Origin: Sphingobacteriaceae bacterium
GTDB lineage: Bacteria; Bacteroidota; Bacteroidia; Sphingobacteriales; Sphingobacteriaceae
Length of the DNA: 64,000 nucleotides
Assembly: GCA_017745075.1 (NCBI GenBank)
Contig: JAGIAD010000003.1
Coordinates: 1-64,000, forward strand
Direction: 5' to 3'
The notes beneath the pieces were generated by a model. The model was given only the letters and a program-made list of their open reading frames with translations, had not been told where the DNA came from and made no database searches. Below, one piece after another: positions 8,171 through 16,541 of the stretch; the first letter of the stretch is position 1; every line of letters begins with the position of its first letter. A program made the translations under genes and the position numbers.

Positions 8171-10819
8171 TTAATATTTATATTCAAAATGATAGCTTCC
8201 GGAACCAATTTCTTCTTTTTTATCGGTTTTTGGCAAAATAACTGTAGCTGTAGCATTGGCCGGAACGGTTACATCGAGCTTAAACACACCATCAGCAATT
8301 GTCCACGACGATTTAACAGTGCCGTAAACAGTTTCCAGTTCTGCAGAGGCATTGGTTAGTCTCCCACCCGGCTTTGGTGCTATTAAAATGGCTTTGTAGC
8401 CCGGTTGTGCAGCTATTGGATTAATCCCTGCAATATTTTTATACATCCAGTCGCCAATTGCCCCGTAGGCATAATGGTTAAAAGAATTCATATCGGCCGT
8501 CTGGAAAGATCCATCCTGTTTAATACCATCCCAACGTTCCCAGATCGTAGTTGCCCCCATCTTTACCGGATAAAGCCATGAAGGATAACTTTCCTGCAAT
8601 AACAGATCGTAAGCCACATCTTCATGCCCGAACCGACTCAATACATGGCAAAGATATGGGGTACCCAAAAACCCTGTGGTCAGGTGGTTTCCATAATCCC
8701 TGATGTTATCGACCAAACGTTGTGCCGCCTGTGCACGCAGGTTTTCAGGTAGCATATCGAATTGTAAAGCCAAAACATAAGCCGTTTGGGTATTCGAAAT
8801 CAATTTTCCGTTTGTGGTCATATTTTCGGCCAGATATGCTGCTTTTATCTTGCTTAGCAAATCGCTGTATTGGGTCACTTCATCTGTTTTACCTAAAACT
8901 TTTGCTGCGTTAATAAGCAGTTGGGTAGAATGCGCGTAAAAGGTTTGCGCAATCATGTACTTGTCTGTCACGGCAGCACGGCCATCGTTATCATCATTTG
9001 GTCGGTAAAACAGCCAATCGCCAAAATGGAAACCGGTATTCCAAAGGTTGTTTTTAGCTCTTGAAGTGATGTAATCCACCCATTTTTTCATACTGGCATA
9101 CTGGGTTTCCAACAGGCCTTTATCACCGTAAACCACGTACATATCCCATGGAATAATGGTAGCTACATCGGCCCAACCCGCTGAGCCTGCATCATTTTGG
9201 GTTAGTACATTCGGTATTACAAAAGGAACGCTGCCGTTCGGAAGCTGATCTGCGGAAACATCTTTTAGCCATTTTGTAAAAAAGCCTGCCACATCCATAT
9301 TGTAGGCCGCTGTTAAGGCAAATGCCTGTGCGTCACCTGTCCAGCCCAAACGTTCATCTCTTTGCGGACAATCAGTAGGCACATCAACAAAATTCCCCTT
9401 TTGCCCCCACGAAATATTATGTTGCAATTGGTTTAATAAAGGATTTGAAGTGCTGAATTTACCACTTGTTTTCATATCAGAATAAACTGCTACAGCAGTG
9501 AAGTTTTCCAATTTAAGTTCACCGGGATAACCATTTACTTTTACATACCTGAAACCCTGAAAAGAAAAATGCGGCTCAAATACCTGCTCCGTTTCTCCTT
9601 TTAAGATATAATTGTTTTGTTGCCTGGCCGAGCGGAGATTCTTAGTATAAAAATTTCCTTCTTTGGTCAGCACTTCAGCATGGCTGATGGTAATTTTTGT
9701 ACCTGCCTTACCTTTTGCCTTCAGCATTACCCAGCCAACCAGGTTCTGCCCGAAATCGACCACAGTTTCGCCTAAAGGTGTTTTAAATATTTTTAAGGCC
9801 TTAAATTCTTCATGTTTACTTACCTGCGGGCCACTCATGCCAACCAGTTTTTCTGGTCCGTTTGGCAGTTCCTGTACCGCTTTCCAGTTTGCGTTTTCTT
9901 TAAAATTGACATTATTCCAGCCGTCTTGTTCTAACCTTGCATCGTAAGTCTCCCCATCGTAGATATTGGAAGATCTTATCGCTCCGTAACTGGTTTTCCA
10001 GCTGTTATCGCTTACAATGGTTTCTTTACTTCCATCAGCATATTCTACTTCTAGCTGGAGTAATAAAGCTCTTGTATTGCCATAAAATTCTTTTTGGGAG
10101 TTAAAACCGATCCTTCCTTTGTACCAGCCATCGCCCAATGAAACACCGATTACGTTAGCACCTTTTTTCAATGCGTTTTTCAGATCGTAAACCTGGTACT
10201 GAATGTGGTTTTTGTAACTGGTCCAACCCGGTGCAAAGTAAGCATCGCCTACGCGCCCGCCATTGAGACTGGCCTCGTATAAACCTTTTGCGGTAATATA
10301 CATGGTTGCAGAACGGACTTCTTTTTTTAGGTTAAATTCTTTTCTGAATAACGGACTGGCAAGTGAAGTGTCTTTTCCTTCAACAGCTATCCATTTCGCC
10401 TGCCAGTCTTCGGGTTTTAAACCTGTTTGAAAATATTGCACCGGCGACCAGGCCGAGGTATTACCGTGGTTATCTTTTACCCTTACCTGCCAGTAATACC
10501 TGGTTTTTGATGATAATTGAGGGCCATCGTAAGCCACCAGAACAGATTGATCATTGTTTACAGCCGTTTTCCATAAAACTTTGTCAATTTTTGGCGAGGA
10601 GCCCAATCTGATTTCGTAATTGCTCTGTTTGGTATTTTTTGCAGTTGAAATCATTTTCCAGCTAAACCTGGGTTTAGGATTATCAATACTAAAAGGATTA
10701 ACCAAATGCTCAACAGTTAAATCTTTTAAGAAGATTTTTTGAGCTGAAGCATTTATAGTAAATGAAAATAGTAACGCAGTCGCAAATATTGCGCTAAATA
10801 TGCCGGAGATTCTGTTCAT
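8171..10819 (-). CDS. Alpha-L-rhamnosidase, glycoside hydrolase family 78
   Basis: An 882-aa secreted enzyme with a signal peptide (residues 1-26, ASAQ). An N-terminal Ig-like module (about 30-130) is followed by the Bac_rhamnosid_N carbohydrate-binding region (about 165-330), a beta domain (about 340-450), the alpha/alpha-barrel catalytic domain, and a C-terminal beta-sandwich (about 800-875). The GH78 signature DCPQRDERLGWTGDAQAF spans residues 483-500, and Asp488, Glu489 and Asp496 include the expected acidic residues. IWERWDG carries the candidate general base Glu761. It should release terminal alpha-L-rhamnose from plant or bacterial glycans in the periplasm. It is a single gene, not within an obvious SusC/SusD locus. 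An inverted repeat lies just upstream of its start. Confidence 0.93.
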   Translation of the reverse strand: MNRISGIFSAIFATALLFSFTINASAQKIFLKDLTVEHLVNPFSIDNPKPRFSWKMISTAKNTKQSNYEIRLGSSPKIDKVLWKTAVNNDQSVLVAYDGPQLSSKTRYYWQVRVKDNHGNTSAWSPVQYFQTGLKPEDWQAKWIAVEGKDTSLASPLFRKEFNLKKEVRSATMYITAKGLYEASLNGGRVGDAYFAPGWTSYKNHIQYQVYDLKNALKKGANVIGVSLGDGWYKGRIGFNSQKEFYGNTRALLLQLEVEYADGSKETIVSDNSWKTSYGAIRSSNIYDGETYDARLEQDGWNNVNFKENANWKAVQELPNGPEKLVGMSGPQVSKHEEFKALKIFKTPLGETVVDFGQNLVGWVMLKAKGKAGTKITISHAEVLTKEGNFYTKNLRSARQQNNYILKGETEQVFEPHFSFQGFRYVKVNGYPGELKLENFTAVAVYSDMKTSGKFSTSNPLLNQLQHNISWGQKGNFVDVPTDCPQRDERLGWTGDAQAFALTAAYNMDVAGFFTKWLKDVSADQLPNGSVPFVIPNVLTQNDAGSAGWADVATIIPWDMYVVYGDKGLLETQYASMKKWVDYITSRAKNNLWNTGFHFGDWLFYRPNDDNDGRAAVTDKYMIAQTFYAHSTQLLINAAKVLGKTDEVTQYSDLLSKIKAAYLAENMTTNGKLISNTQTAYVLALQFDMLPENLRAQAAQRLVDNIRDYGNHLTTGFLGTPYLCHVLSRFGHEDVAYDLLLQESYPSWLYPVKMGATTIWERWDGIKQDGSFQTADMNSFNHYAYGAIGDWMYKNIAGINPIAAQPGYKAILIAPKPGGRLTNASAELETVYGTVKSSWTIADGVFKLDVTVPANATATVILPKTDKKEEIGSGSYHFEYKY

Positions 10820-10827
10820 AAATGGTT

Positions 10828-10854
10828 AGTGTTAATTTTTTAAATCTTAACACT
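10828..10854 (-). promoter_or_regulatory. Inverted repeat upstream of the rhamnosidase gene
   Basis: AGTGTTAA (10828-10835) and TTAACACT (10847-10854) form a perfect 8-bp inverted repeat 9-35 nt before the start codon. It could be an operator or a leader hairpin. It resembles but does not match the GTGTA-N5-TACAC motif found elsewhere in this window. Confidence 0.35.
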
Positions 10855-10981
10855 ACTATATTCAGCAATAAAATTGAACCAACCATCCTGCACTGTTATG
10901 AAAAGTTAATTGTTAACACAACGCATATTACCACACAAAAAACTACAAATCAGATAATTACAAACAAAAATAAAAGTAAAA

Positions 10982-11566
10982 TTAGCGGTTCATTAATCTG
11001 GCCACATACTTCCCTATAATATCGAATTCTAAATTTACGGTATCGCCAACATTAACTTCCTGTAAGTTGGTGTGTTCAAAGGTGTAAGGAATGATAAATA
11101 CAGAAAACTCATCAACCGCAGAATTGACTACGGTTAAACTAATTCCGTTTACACAGGCCGAGCCTTTTTCTACAGTCACATTTCCGGCACTGGAGTCATA
11201 TTTAAAGCGGTATTCCCAGCTGCCATCCAGTTCTTCGCGTTTAATACAAACTGCAGTCTGGTCTACATGCCCCTGCACAATATGGCCATCTAAACGGGCA
11301 TTCATTTGCATACAGCGTTCCAGGTTAATTTTACTCCCTACTTTTAAACTTCCTAAATTGGTTTTGTTCAGTGTTTCATCTATCGCGGTAACGGTATGTG
11401 TTCCATCACTTAAAGCCACAACCGTTAAACATACGCCATTATGGGCTACGCTCTGGTCAATTTTGAGCTCATGGCTAATTGCCGAAGATATGGTAAAGTG
11501 AATATTGGTATGATCGTTTTTAATGGCAGTAACTTCGCCAAGTGTTTCTATAATTCCTGTAAACAT
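10982..11566 (-). CDS. ribE: Riboflavin synthase, alpha subunit
   Basis: A 194-aa protein starting MFTGIIETLGEV, the near-invariant N-terminus of riboflavin synthase; an in-frame ATG 30 nt further upstream is therefore rejected. Two lumazine-binding repeats are visible: residues 1-95 with HNGVCLTVV and 96-190 with VNGISLTVV. The link between them is GHIVQGHVDQTA. It dismutates two 6,7-dimethyl-8-ribityllumazine molecules to riboflavin. No other rib gene is adjacent. No leader structure resembling an FMN riboswitch was recognised upstream, where a family B repeat begins about 100 nt away. Confidence 0.95.
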   Translation of the reverse strand: MFTGIIETLGEVTAIKNDHTNIHFTISSAISHELKIDQSVAHNGVCLTVVALSDGTHTVTAIDETLNKTNLGSLKVGSKINLERCMQMNARLDGHIVQGHVDQTAVCIKREELDGSWEYRFKYDSSAGNVTVEKGSACVNGISLTVVNSAVDEFSVFIIPYTFEHTNLQEVNVGDTVNLEFDIIGKYVARLMNR

Positions 11567-11666
11567 TTTTTTTATTTGTTTATGTTGGGGTATCATTCCT
11601 GTATAACAGCCGTCATCTTAAATGCGTTGCATTTCGCTCCCATTGATAATTTTTAGTAAAATAAGT

Positions 11667-11774
11667 CGTCATCTCGACTGAAACGCAGTGAAATGGAGAG
11701 ATCTACCTAGACAGATTTAGCTTCACCGAGCACTACGTGGTTCTCGGCTTCGCTTCACTCTGCTCGAAATGACG
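11667..11774. repeat. Intergenic palindromic repeat, family B, second copy
   Basis: It starts CGTCATCTCGACTGAAACGC and ends CACTCTGCTCGAAATGACG. It carries an insertion in the loop (TAGCTTCACCGAGCACTACG) relative to the copy at 8047-8129. It lies between accC and ribE. Confidence 0.85.
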
Positions 11775-11801
11775 CACTTCATTATTATTTATCATCGAAA
11801 A

Positions 11802-11828
11802 AGATGCTGAAACAAGTCCAGTATAACG
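11802..11828. repeat. Half copy of palindromic repeat family C
   Basis: AGATGCTGAAACAAGTCCAG followed by TATAACG is the reverse complement of the head of the repeat at 5281, with three or so differences. It lies 27 nt beyond the family B copy and 26 nt from the accC stop. Confidence 0.65.
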
Positions 11829-11854
11829 TTTCCAATGTGGACTTCTCTATGTTG

Positions 11855-13366
11855 TTAATATTTTAATCTATTCTTTCTCCAATCTGAAGTACTTTTAATT
11901 GCTTCATCGCTCAATATAACTTCCTTTTTTTGAAACAGTTTTGCGGCAATTGCTGCGGCAATCAACGCTTCTGTTTCATCCTGCACCTTTAAACTTTCGG
12001 CTTTAAAATATTTGCCCACAAAATGGGTGTCAAAATTGCCACTTTTAAAAGCTTCGTGCTGCATTACAAATTTACCAAAACCCAGGGTAGTTTCTATCCC
12101 TGTAATATCATATTCTTCAATTGCCCTTACCATACGTTCAATGGCTTCTTCCCTGTCTTTACCATAGGTAATGAGTTTGGCAATCATCGGATCATAATAA
12201 ATCGGGATTTCCATCCCCTGCTCAAAGCCATCATCAACCCTTACACCGTTACCTTTAGGCGTATTGTAAGTTTGTAAAGTACCGATATCGGGCAGGAAAT
12301 TATTAGCCGGATCTTCAGCATAAACCCTGAGTTCGATGGCATGCCCGTTAATTTTTAGATCTTCCTGCTTAAAGCTCAATTTTTCTCCCGAAGCAATTTT
12401 AATCTGTTCTTTTACCAGATCGATACCAGTAATCAGTTCGGTAACGGGGTGTTCCACTTGCAAACGGGTATTCATTTCGAGAAAAAAGAAGTCGAGGTTT
12501 TCATCGAGTATAAACTCAACAGTACCGGCTCCTGTGTAATTTACCGAACGGGCCACATCTACTGCACATTTACCCATCTGCTGCCTGATCTCGTCCGTTA
12601 AAACCGAAGAAGGGGCCTCTTCCACCACCTTTTGGTGACGCCGCTGCACCGAGCACTCCCGTTCAAAAAGATGGACAATATTGCCATGCTTATCGCCCAA
12701 AACCTGTATTTCAATGTGCCTTGGCGAAGTAACGTAACGTTCGATAAAAACAGCCCCGTCGCCAAAGGCAGATGTAGCCTCGCTTACTGCAAGCTGCATC
12801 TGTTCTTCAAAATCTTCAACCCGCTCTACAATACGCATCCCCTTACCTCCTCCACCTGCAGCAGCTTTGATCAATATAGGGAAACCCACTTCGACGGCGC
12901 GCTGCCTGGCTTCATTTACATCCTGAATCGCCTCTTCTGTTCCAGGCACCATGGGAATGTTATATTTTAATGCCGCTGCCTTTGCCGATAGTTTATTACC
13001 CATCGTTTCCATAGCCTGTGGCGAGGGGCCAACCAAAATTAAACCTGCATCGGCAACCATTTGCGCAAAACCTGCATTTTCTGACAAGAAACCATAACCC
13101 GGGTGGATGGCTTCAGCGCCGGTTAATTTACAGGCATCAACGATTTTCTCTCCCACCAGGTAACTTTGGTTAGAAGGTGCCGGTCCGATAAAAACAGCTT
13201 CATCGGCATAACGCACATGTAATGCATTGCGGTCGGCTTCAGAAAAAACAGCTACCGTTTTTATTCCCATTTCCTTAGCTGAACGCATAATGCGTAAAGC
13301 AATTTCGCCACGGTTGGCGATTAAGAGTTTGGAGATTGGGCTTTGGAGTTTAGGGTTTTCAGGCAT
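11855..13366 (-). CDS. Acyl-CoA carboxylase biotin carboxylase subunit (AccC/PccA type)
   Basis: A 503-aa protein with the biotin carboxylase fold. The N-terminal domain has ISKLLIANRGEIALRIMRSA, the ATP-grasp domain has the glycine loop AAAGGGGKGMRIVE, ECSVQRRHQKVVEEAPS is the catalytic region, and the C-terminal domain contains EMNTRLQVEHPVTE. The segment HAIELRVYAEDPANNFLP and IYYDPMIAKLITYG resemble propionyl-/methylcrotonyl-CoA carboxylase alpha chains more than E. coli AccC. A 40-residue tail extends beyond the usual 450-aa length. No biotin carrier or carboxyltransferase gene is adjacent. It carboxylates biotin using ATP and bicarbonate; the acyl substrate of the complex is uncertain. 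Confidence 0.88.
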   Translation of the reverse strand: MPENPKLQSPISKLLIANRGEIALRIMRSAKEMGIKTVAVFSEADRNALHVRYADEAVFIGPAPSNQSYLVGEKIVDACKLTGAEAIHPGYGFLSENAGFAQMVADAGLILVGPSPQAMETMGNKLSAKAAALKYNIPMVPGTEEAIQDVNEARQRAVEVGFPILIKAAAGGGGKGMRIVERVEDFEEQMQLAVSEATSAFGDGAVFIERYVTSPRHIEIQVLGDKHGNIVHLFERECSVQRRHQKVVEEAPSSVLTDEIRQQMGKCAVDVARSVNYTGAGTVEFILDENLDFFFLEMNTRLQVEHPVTELITGIDLVKEQIKIASGEKLSFKQEDLKINGHAIELRVYAEDPANNFLPDIGTLQTYNTPKGNGVRVDDGFEQGMEIPIYYDPMIAKLITYGKDREEAIERMVRAIEEYDITGIETTLGFGKFVMQHEAFKSGNFDTHFVGKYFKAESLKVQDETEALIAAAIAAKLFQKKEVILSDEAIKSTSDWRKNRLKY

Positions 13367-13468
13367 TTTTGGTTAGACTTTGTGTATATGCAGGTGTACT
13401 TTAAACTTTCCGGCTATTGAACATTAACTATTTGACTTCGGACTCCTGGCTAGGAATCCAGACTTTAC

Positions 13469-14491
13469 TTACAAATGTAATATTATTTCAATTGCCTGAT
13501 CAATCATTGCGGGGGTTAGGTCTAAATGGGTAACCAAACGGACGGTACTGGCGCTGGTGGTATTGCAATGCAACCCTTTTTCCTTTAACTGGCTTACAAT
13601 TTTCTCTGCCGATCCTTTTTCTACCTCGAAGATTACAATATTGGTTTCGACCGGCATAATTGATTTTACATAAGCTGTGCGTGCAAGTGCAACGGCAATT
13701 GCTTTGGCATGAGCATGGTCGTCTTTTAACCGTTCTACATGATTATCGAGCGCATAAATACCCGCCGCAGCCAAAAATCCTGCCTGGCGCATACCTCCAC
13801 CAAAAGCTTTCCTTATTTTCCGTGCCTTATGGATCATTTGTTTGGAGCCTAAAAGCACAGAACCAACCGGTGCCCCCAAACCTTTTGATAAGCATACCGA
13901 AATACCATCGAAGTATTTGCCATACTCATTTGCATGATCGCCGGTGGCTACAAGTGCATTAAAAATACGTGCACCATCCAGATGCAGTTTCAGCCCCTTT
14001 ATATTGCATAGGTGATGGATCGGGGCAATTTGCGCTAACGTGTAACAGCTACCGCCACCTTTATTTACGGTATTTTCTAAAACTACCAAACTCGAATTAG
14101 GATAGTGAATATTATCTTCATTGATTTCAGGCTCAATCAAATCAGTGGTTAATATACCGCGTTCGCCGTGTAATAATCTTACCGATGCGGCAGAATGATA
14201 GGCAATGCCACCGATTTCGTAGCGGTAAACATGTGCAGTCTGGTCGCAGATCACTTCATCCATCGGCTGGGTAAAACACTTGATCGCAATCTGGTTGGTC
14301 ATCGTTCCTGACGGACAAAATAATCCGGCTTCCATGTTAAAGATCGAAGCCAGTTTTGTCTCCAGTTCATGTACTGTTTCATCTTCGCCAAAAACATCAT
14401 CGCCCACCTTTGCAGTCATCATGGCATCCAACATTCCGGCTGTTGGTTTGGTTACGGTATCACTCCTGAAATCTAAAAATCTGCTGTTCAT
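13469..14491 (-). CDS. ltaE: Low-specificity L-threonine aldolase
   Basis: A 340-aa fold-type I PLP enzyme. It starts MNSRFLDFRSDTVTKPTAGM, matching the conserved family N-terminus (an ATG 48 nt upstream is rejected). Family motifs are DDVFGEDETVHELE, the FCPSGTMTNQIA glycine loop, HLDGARI with Asp172 and Arg175 for PLP and carboxylate contact, and SKGLGAPVGS with the PLP lysine Lys203. It cleaves L-threonine or L-allo-threonine to glycine and acetaldehyde. It is divergent from the BadF-type kinase gene, and a GTGTA-N5-TACAC palindrome lies between them. Confidence 0.92.
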   Translation of the reverse strand: MNSRFLDFRSDTVTKPTAGMLDAMMTAKVGDDVFGEDETVHELETKLASIFNMEAGLFCPSGTMTNQIAIKCFTQPMDEVICDQTAHVYRYEIGGIAYHSAASVRLLHGERGILTTDLIEPEINEDNIHYPNSSLVVLENTVNKGGGSCYTLAQIAPIHHLCNIKGLKLHLDGARIFNALVATGDHANEYGKYFDGISVCLSKGLGAPVGSVLLGSKQMIHKARKIRKAFGGGMRQAGFLAAAGIYALDNHVERLKDDHAHAKAIAVALARTAYVKSIMPVETNIVIFEVEKGSAEKIVSQLKEKGLHCNTTSASTVRLVTHLDLTPAMIDQAIEIILHL

Positions 14492-14591
14492 TTCCCTATC
14501 GGATTGTAAAATATTCTTAATGTTAAAAAAAAAGACCAATGCCTTTTCTGGTATAATTTTAAGGTTTTTCGTCGATTAAGCGCCCTATATA

Positions 14592-14606
14592 GTGTATTTT
14601 TTACAC
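14592..14606. promoter_or_regulatory. Candidate operator GTGTA-N5-TACAC (copy 1)
   Basis: GTGTATTTTTTACAC, a 5-bp-arm palindrome with a T5 spacer, sits in the divergent region between threonine aldolase (start 14491, minus) and the BadF-type kinase (start 14712, plus). It is identical, as reverse complement, to the copy in front of pfkA. It lies about 72 bp before the best -7-like box of the kinase (TACTTTTA, 14678-14685). Confidence 0.7.
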
Positions 14607-14711
14607 ACTTAATTTTCGGCAACAACAAATTGTTAAAAAATTATTAAAAAAAAGGATACAAAATATAAGAGTTTTTATACTTTTATCGTGCTAAAACCAA
14701 AAATAAATAAA

Positions 14712-15572
14712 ATGATAGTAATTGCAGACGGCGGATCTACCAAGACAAATTGGTGTTTGATTAACGAGGCCGGCAGAAAAATTTACTTTAACACCGAAGG
14801 TTACAATCCATATTTTTCCAAGGGAGAGTACATTGTAAAGTCTTTGAATGAGACTCTTCCAGACCACTTGGAAAGAGAAAAATTAACAGCAGTTTATTAC
14901 TACGGTGCCGGCTGCTCTACCCCTGCAAATGTAAAAATCGTAGCCGATGCGATGCAACAGATTTTTACCAATGCAAAAATTTTTGTAGGCCATGATTTAC
15001 TTGCCTCTTGCAGGGCACTTCTTGGAAACGAGCCAGGATTTGCTGCTATTTTAGGTACAGGAACCAACTCATGCCTGTATGATGGAAACGAAATTACCAT
15101 GAATATCGATTCTTTGGGTTATTTCTTAGGTGATGAAGGCAGCGGTTCATATATTGGTAAACGTATTTTAAGCGATTACATGAAAGGTTACATGCCAAAA
15201 GGCTTACGCGAAGCTTTTTACGATAACTACGCATTAACCAACGAAGATATTTTCGATAATATTTACAATAAGCCATTGCCAAACCGTTTCTGTGCAAGCT
15301 TCAGTAAATTTTTATACGATTTTAAAGATAATTACGAGGATTATGCTTTTGCAACCATTGATTATGCATTTACCGCATTTTTCGAAGCTTTGGTTATCCA
15401 CTATCCTAACTATAAAGATCACAAGTTAAATTGTGTGGGTTCTGTTGGCTACAGTTTCCGAGATATTTTAAGCATCGTAGCCGACCGTTATGAAATGGGT
15501 GTAGGCAAAATTATCCGCTCTCCTATAGATGATTTGGTACATTACCATTTAGAGTTAGCGCCGAAGGTTTAG
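14712..15572 (+). CDS. BadF/BcrA-type kinase, probable N-acetylglucosamine kinase
   Basis: A 286-aa protein of the ASKHA fold. The phosphate-1 loop is intact (MIVIADGGSTKTNWCL, Asp6-Thr12). The second nucleotide loop is AAILGTGTNSCLYDG and a third glycine motif is SLGYFLGDEGSGSYIGKRI. This is the BadF/BadG family branch that includes eukaryotic-type GlcNAc kinases, so an ATP-dependent amino-sugar or sugar kinase is likely; the substrate is not proven. I start at ATG 14712; a GTG at 14688 would add eight unrelated residues. A degenerate paralogue is encoded between pfkA and gapA. A candidate operator lies upstream. Confidence 0.82.
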   Translation: MIVIADGGSTKTNWCLINEAGRKIYFNTEGYNPYFSKGEYIVKSLNETLPDHLEREKLTAVYYYGAGCSTPANVKIVADAMQQIFTNAKIFVGHDLLASCRALLGNEPGFAAILGTGTNSCLYDGNEITMNIDSLGYFLGDEGSGSYIGKRILSDYMKGYMPKGLREAFYDNYALTNEDIFDNIYNKPLPNRFCASFSKFLYDFKDNYEDYAFATIDYAFTAFFEALVIHYPNYKDHKLNCVGSVGYSFRDILSIVADRYEMGVGKIIRSPIDDLVHYHLELAPKV

Positions 15573-15624
15573 TCTTCAGTCCTAAGTCTGGAGTCATTAG
15601 TCCAGCGTTGGAATACAACAATAC

Positions 15625-15665
15625 AAAAATCCCCGATTTGAAATTCAAACCGGGGATTTTTCTTT
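15625..15665. terminator. Bidirectional terminator between the kinase and the Nudix-type regulator
   Basis: AAAATCCCCG with ATTTG and the answering CAAAC with CGGGGATTTT form a strong GC stem flanked by A and T runs. It can serve both the plus-strand kinase and the minus-strand regulator gene, which converge here. Confidence 0.8.
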
Positions 15666-15740
15666 TAATAAATGGCTATGCTGCTTTGGACTTTCCAATT
15701 TAGTCTTTGGTCTCAACGCCCTCCGCTTCTTTTCGCTATG

Positions 15741-16430
15741 CTAAAAAGAAATCTCCTTACCAAAAAGTTTTGCGTATTTACGCTTATCAAAGCGGTACAA
15801 TGTAGCCGCCCTGTACGATACACCTTTTTGTTTTTCGTCAAGTTCTTTTAATACACCAAAACTGATAATCTTTTTTCTAAAGTTGCGTTTATCCAGTTTT
15901 TTACCTAAAACCAGTTCGTACACATGTTGTAACTGTGTTAAGGTAAACTTCTCGGGCAAAAGCTCGAAAGCAATTGGCTGGTGTTTAATCCGGCGTTTTA
16001 TTTTTTCTAAACCTTTATCGTATATTTTTTGGTGGTCGAAAGCAAGTTTAGGCAGGTCGGTAATCGGCAACCAGTTGGCGCGCTTGGCGTAGGTACTGAT
16101 GGGCCGTAGTTCTTTATCGCCACCCAAACGGATCAAAGCGTAATATGCCAAAGTAATTACCCTGCCTTGCGGGTGCCTGTGCGGATCGCCAAAAGCATAA
16201 TACTGCTCCATATAAATGCCACGCAAACCCGTAAGTTCGTACAAAATGCGAGAGGCTGATTGATCTAAACTCTCATCAGGACCAACAATGTTACCGGGCA
16301 ATGCCCACCAATCCTTAAACGGTTCTTCATTCCTTTCAATGAGCAGGATTTTGAGTTCCTTACCATCAAATCCAAACAAAACGCAATCTATCGAGAATAC
16401 AGAATCTAAATGAGGTAAAATTTGTTCCAA
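15741..16430 (-). CDS. NrtR-like Nudix-fold transcriptional regulator with degenerate catalytic box
   Basis: A 229-aa protein with an N-terminal Nudix domain (about 10-145) and a C-terminal winged-helix region (about 150-225, TLTQLQHVYELVLGKKLDKR then NFRKKIISFGVLKEL). This is the architecture of NrtR-family repressors. In the Nudix box the expected G is Asn47, and the REUxEE core reads R61-I-L-Y-E-L66, so two catalytic glutamates are replaced. It is thus more likely a ligand sensor than a hydrolase. The start appears to be TTG at 16430: no ATG precedes the conserved region and an in-frame stop lies just upstream. It is divergent from pfkA, with a shared palindrome in the intergenic region. 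Bacteroides AraR is a known sugar regulator of this family; the ligand here is unknown. Confidence 0.82.
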   Translation of the reverse strand: MEQILPHLDSVFSIDCVLFGFDGKELKILLIERNEEPFKDWWALPGNIVGPDESLDQSASRILYELTGLRGIYMEQYYAFGDPHRHPQGRVITLAYYALIRLGGDKELRPISTYAKRANWLPITDLPKLAFDHQKIYDKGLEKIKRRIKHQPIAFELLPEKFTLTQLQHVYELVLGKKLDKRNFRKKIISFGVLKELDEKQKGVSYRAATLYRFDKRKYAKLFGKEISF

Positions 16431-16506
16431 AGTAAAATTTAGTTATTTTAAGCAGATAAAGGTATGACTTTCAATATTAAGTAAAAAAAATAAAATAAAT
16501 TACTTA

Positions 16507-16531
16507 GTGTAAAAAATACACACTATATTCG
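16507..16531 (+). promoter_or_regulatory. pfkA promoter with overlapping operator GTGTA-N5-TACAC (copy 2)
   Basis: GTGTAAAAAATACAC at 16507-16521 is followed after 2 nt by the -7 box TATATTCG (16524-16531) and the pfkA ATG at 16542. The palindrome fills the spacer upstream of the -7 box, where a bound protein would block polymerase. It also lies in the region shared with the divergent Nudix-type regulator gene, so autoregulation is plausible. Confidence 0.75.
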
Positions 16532-16541
16532 TATTATAAAG

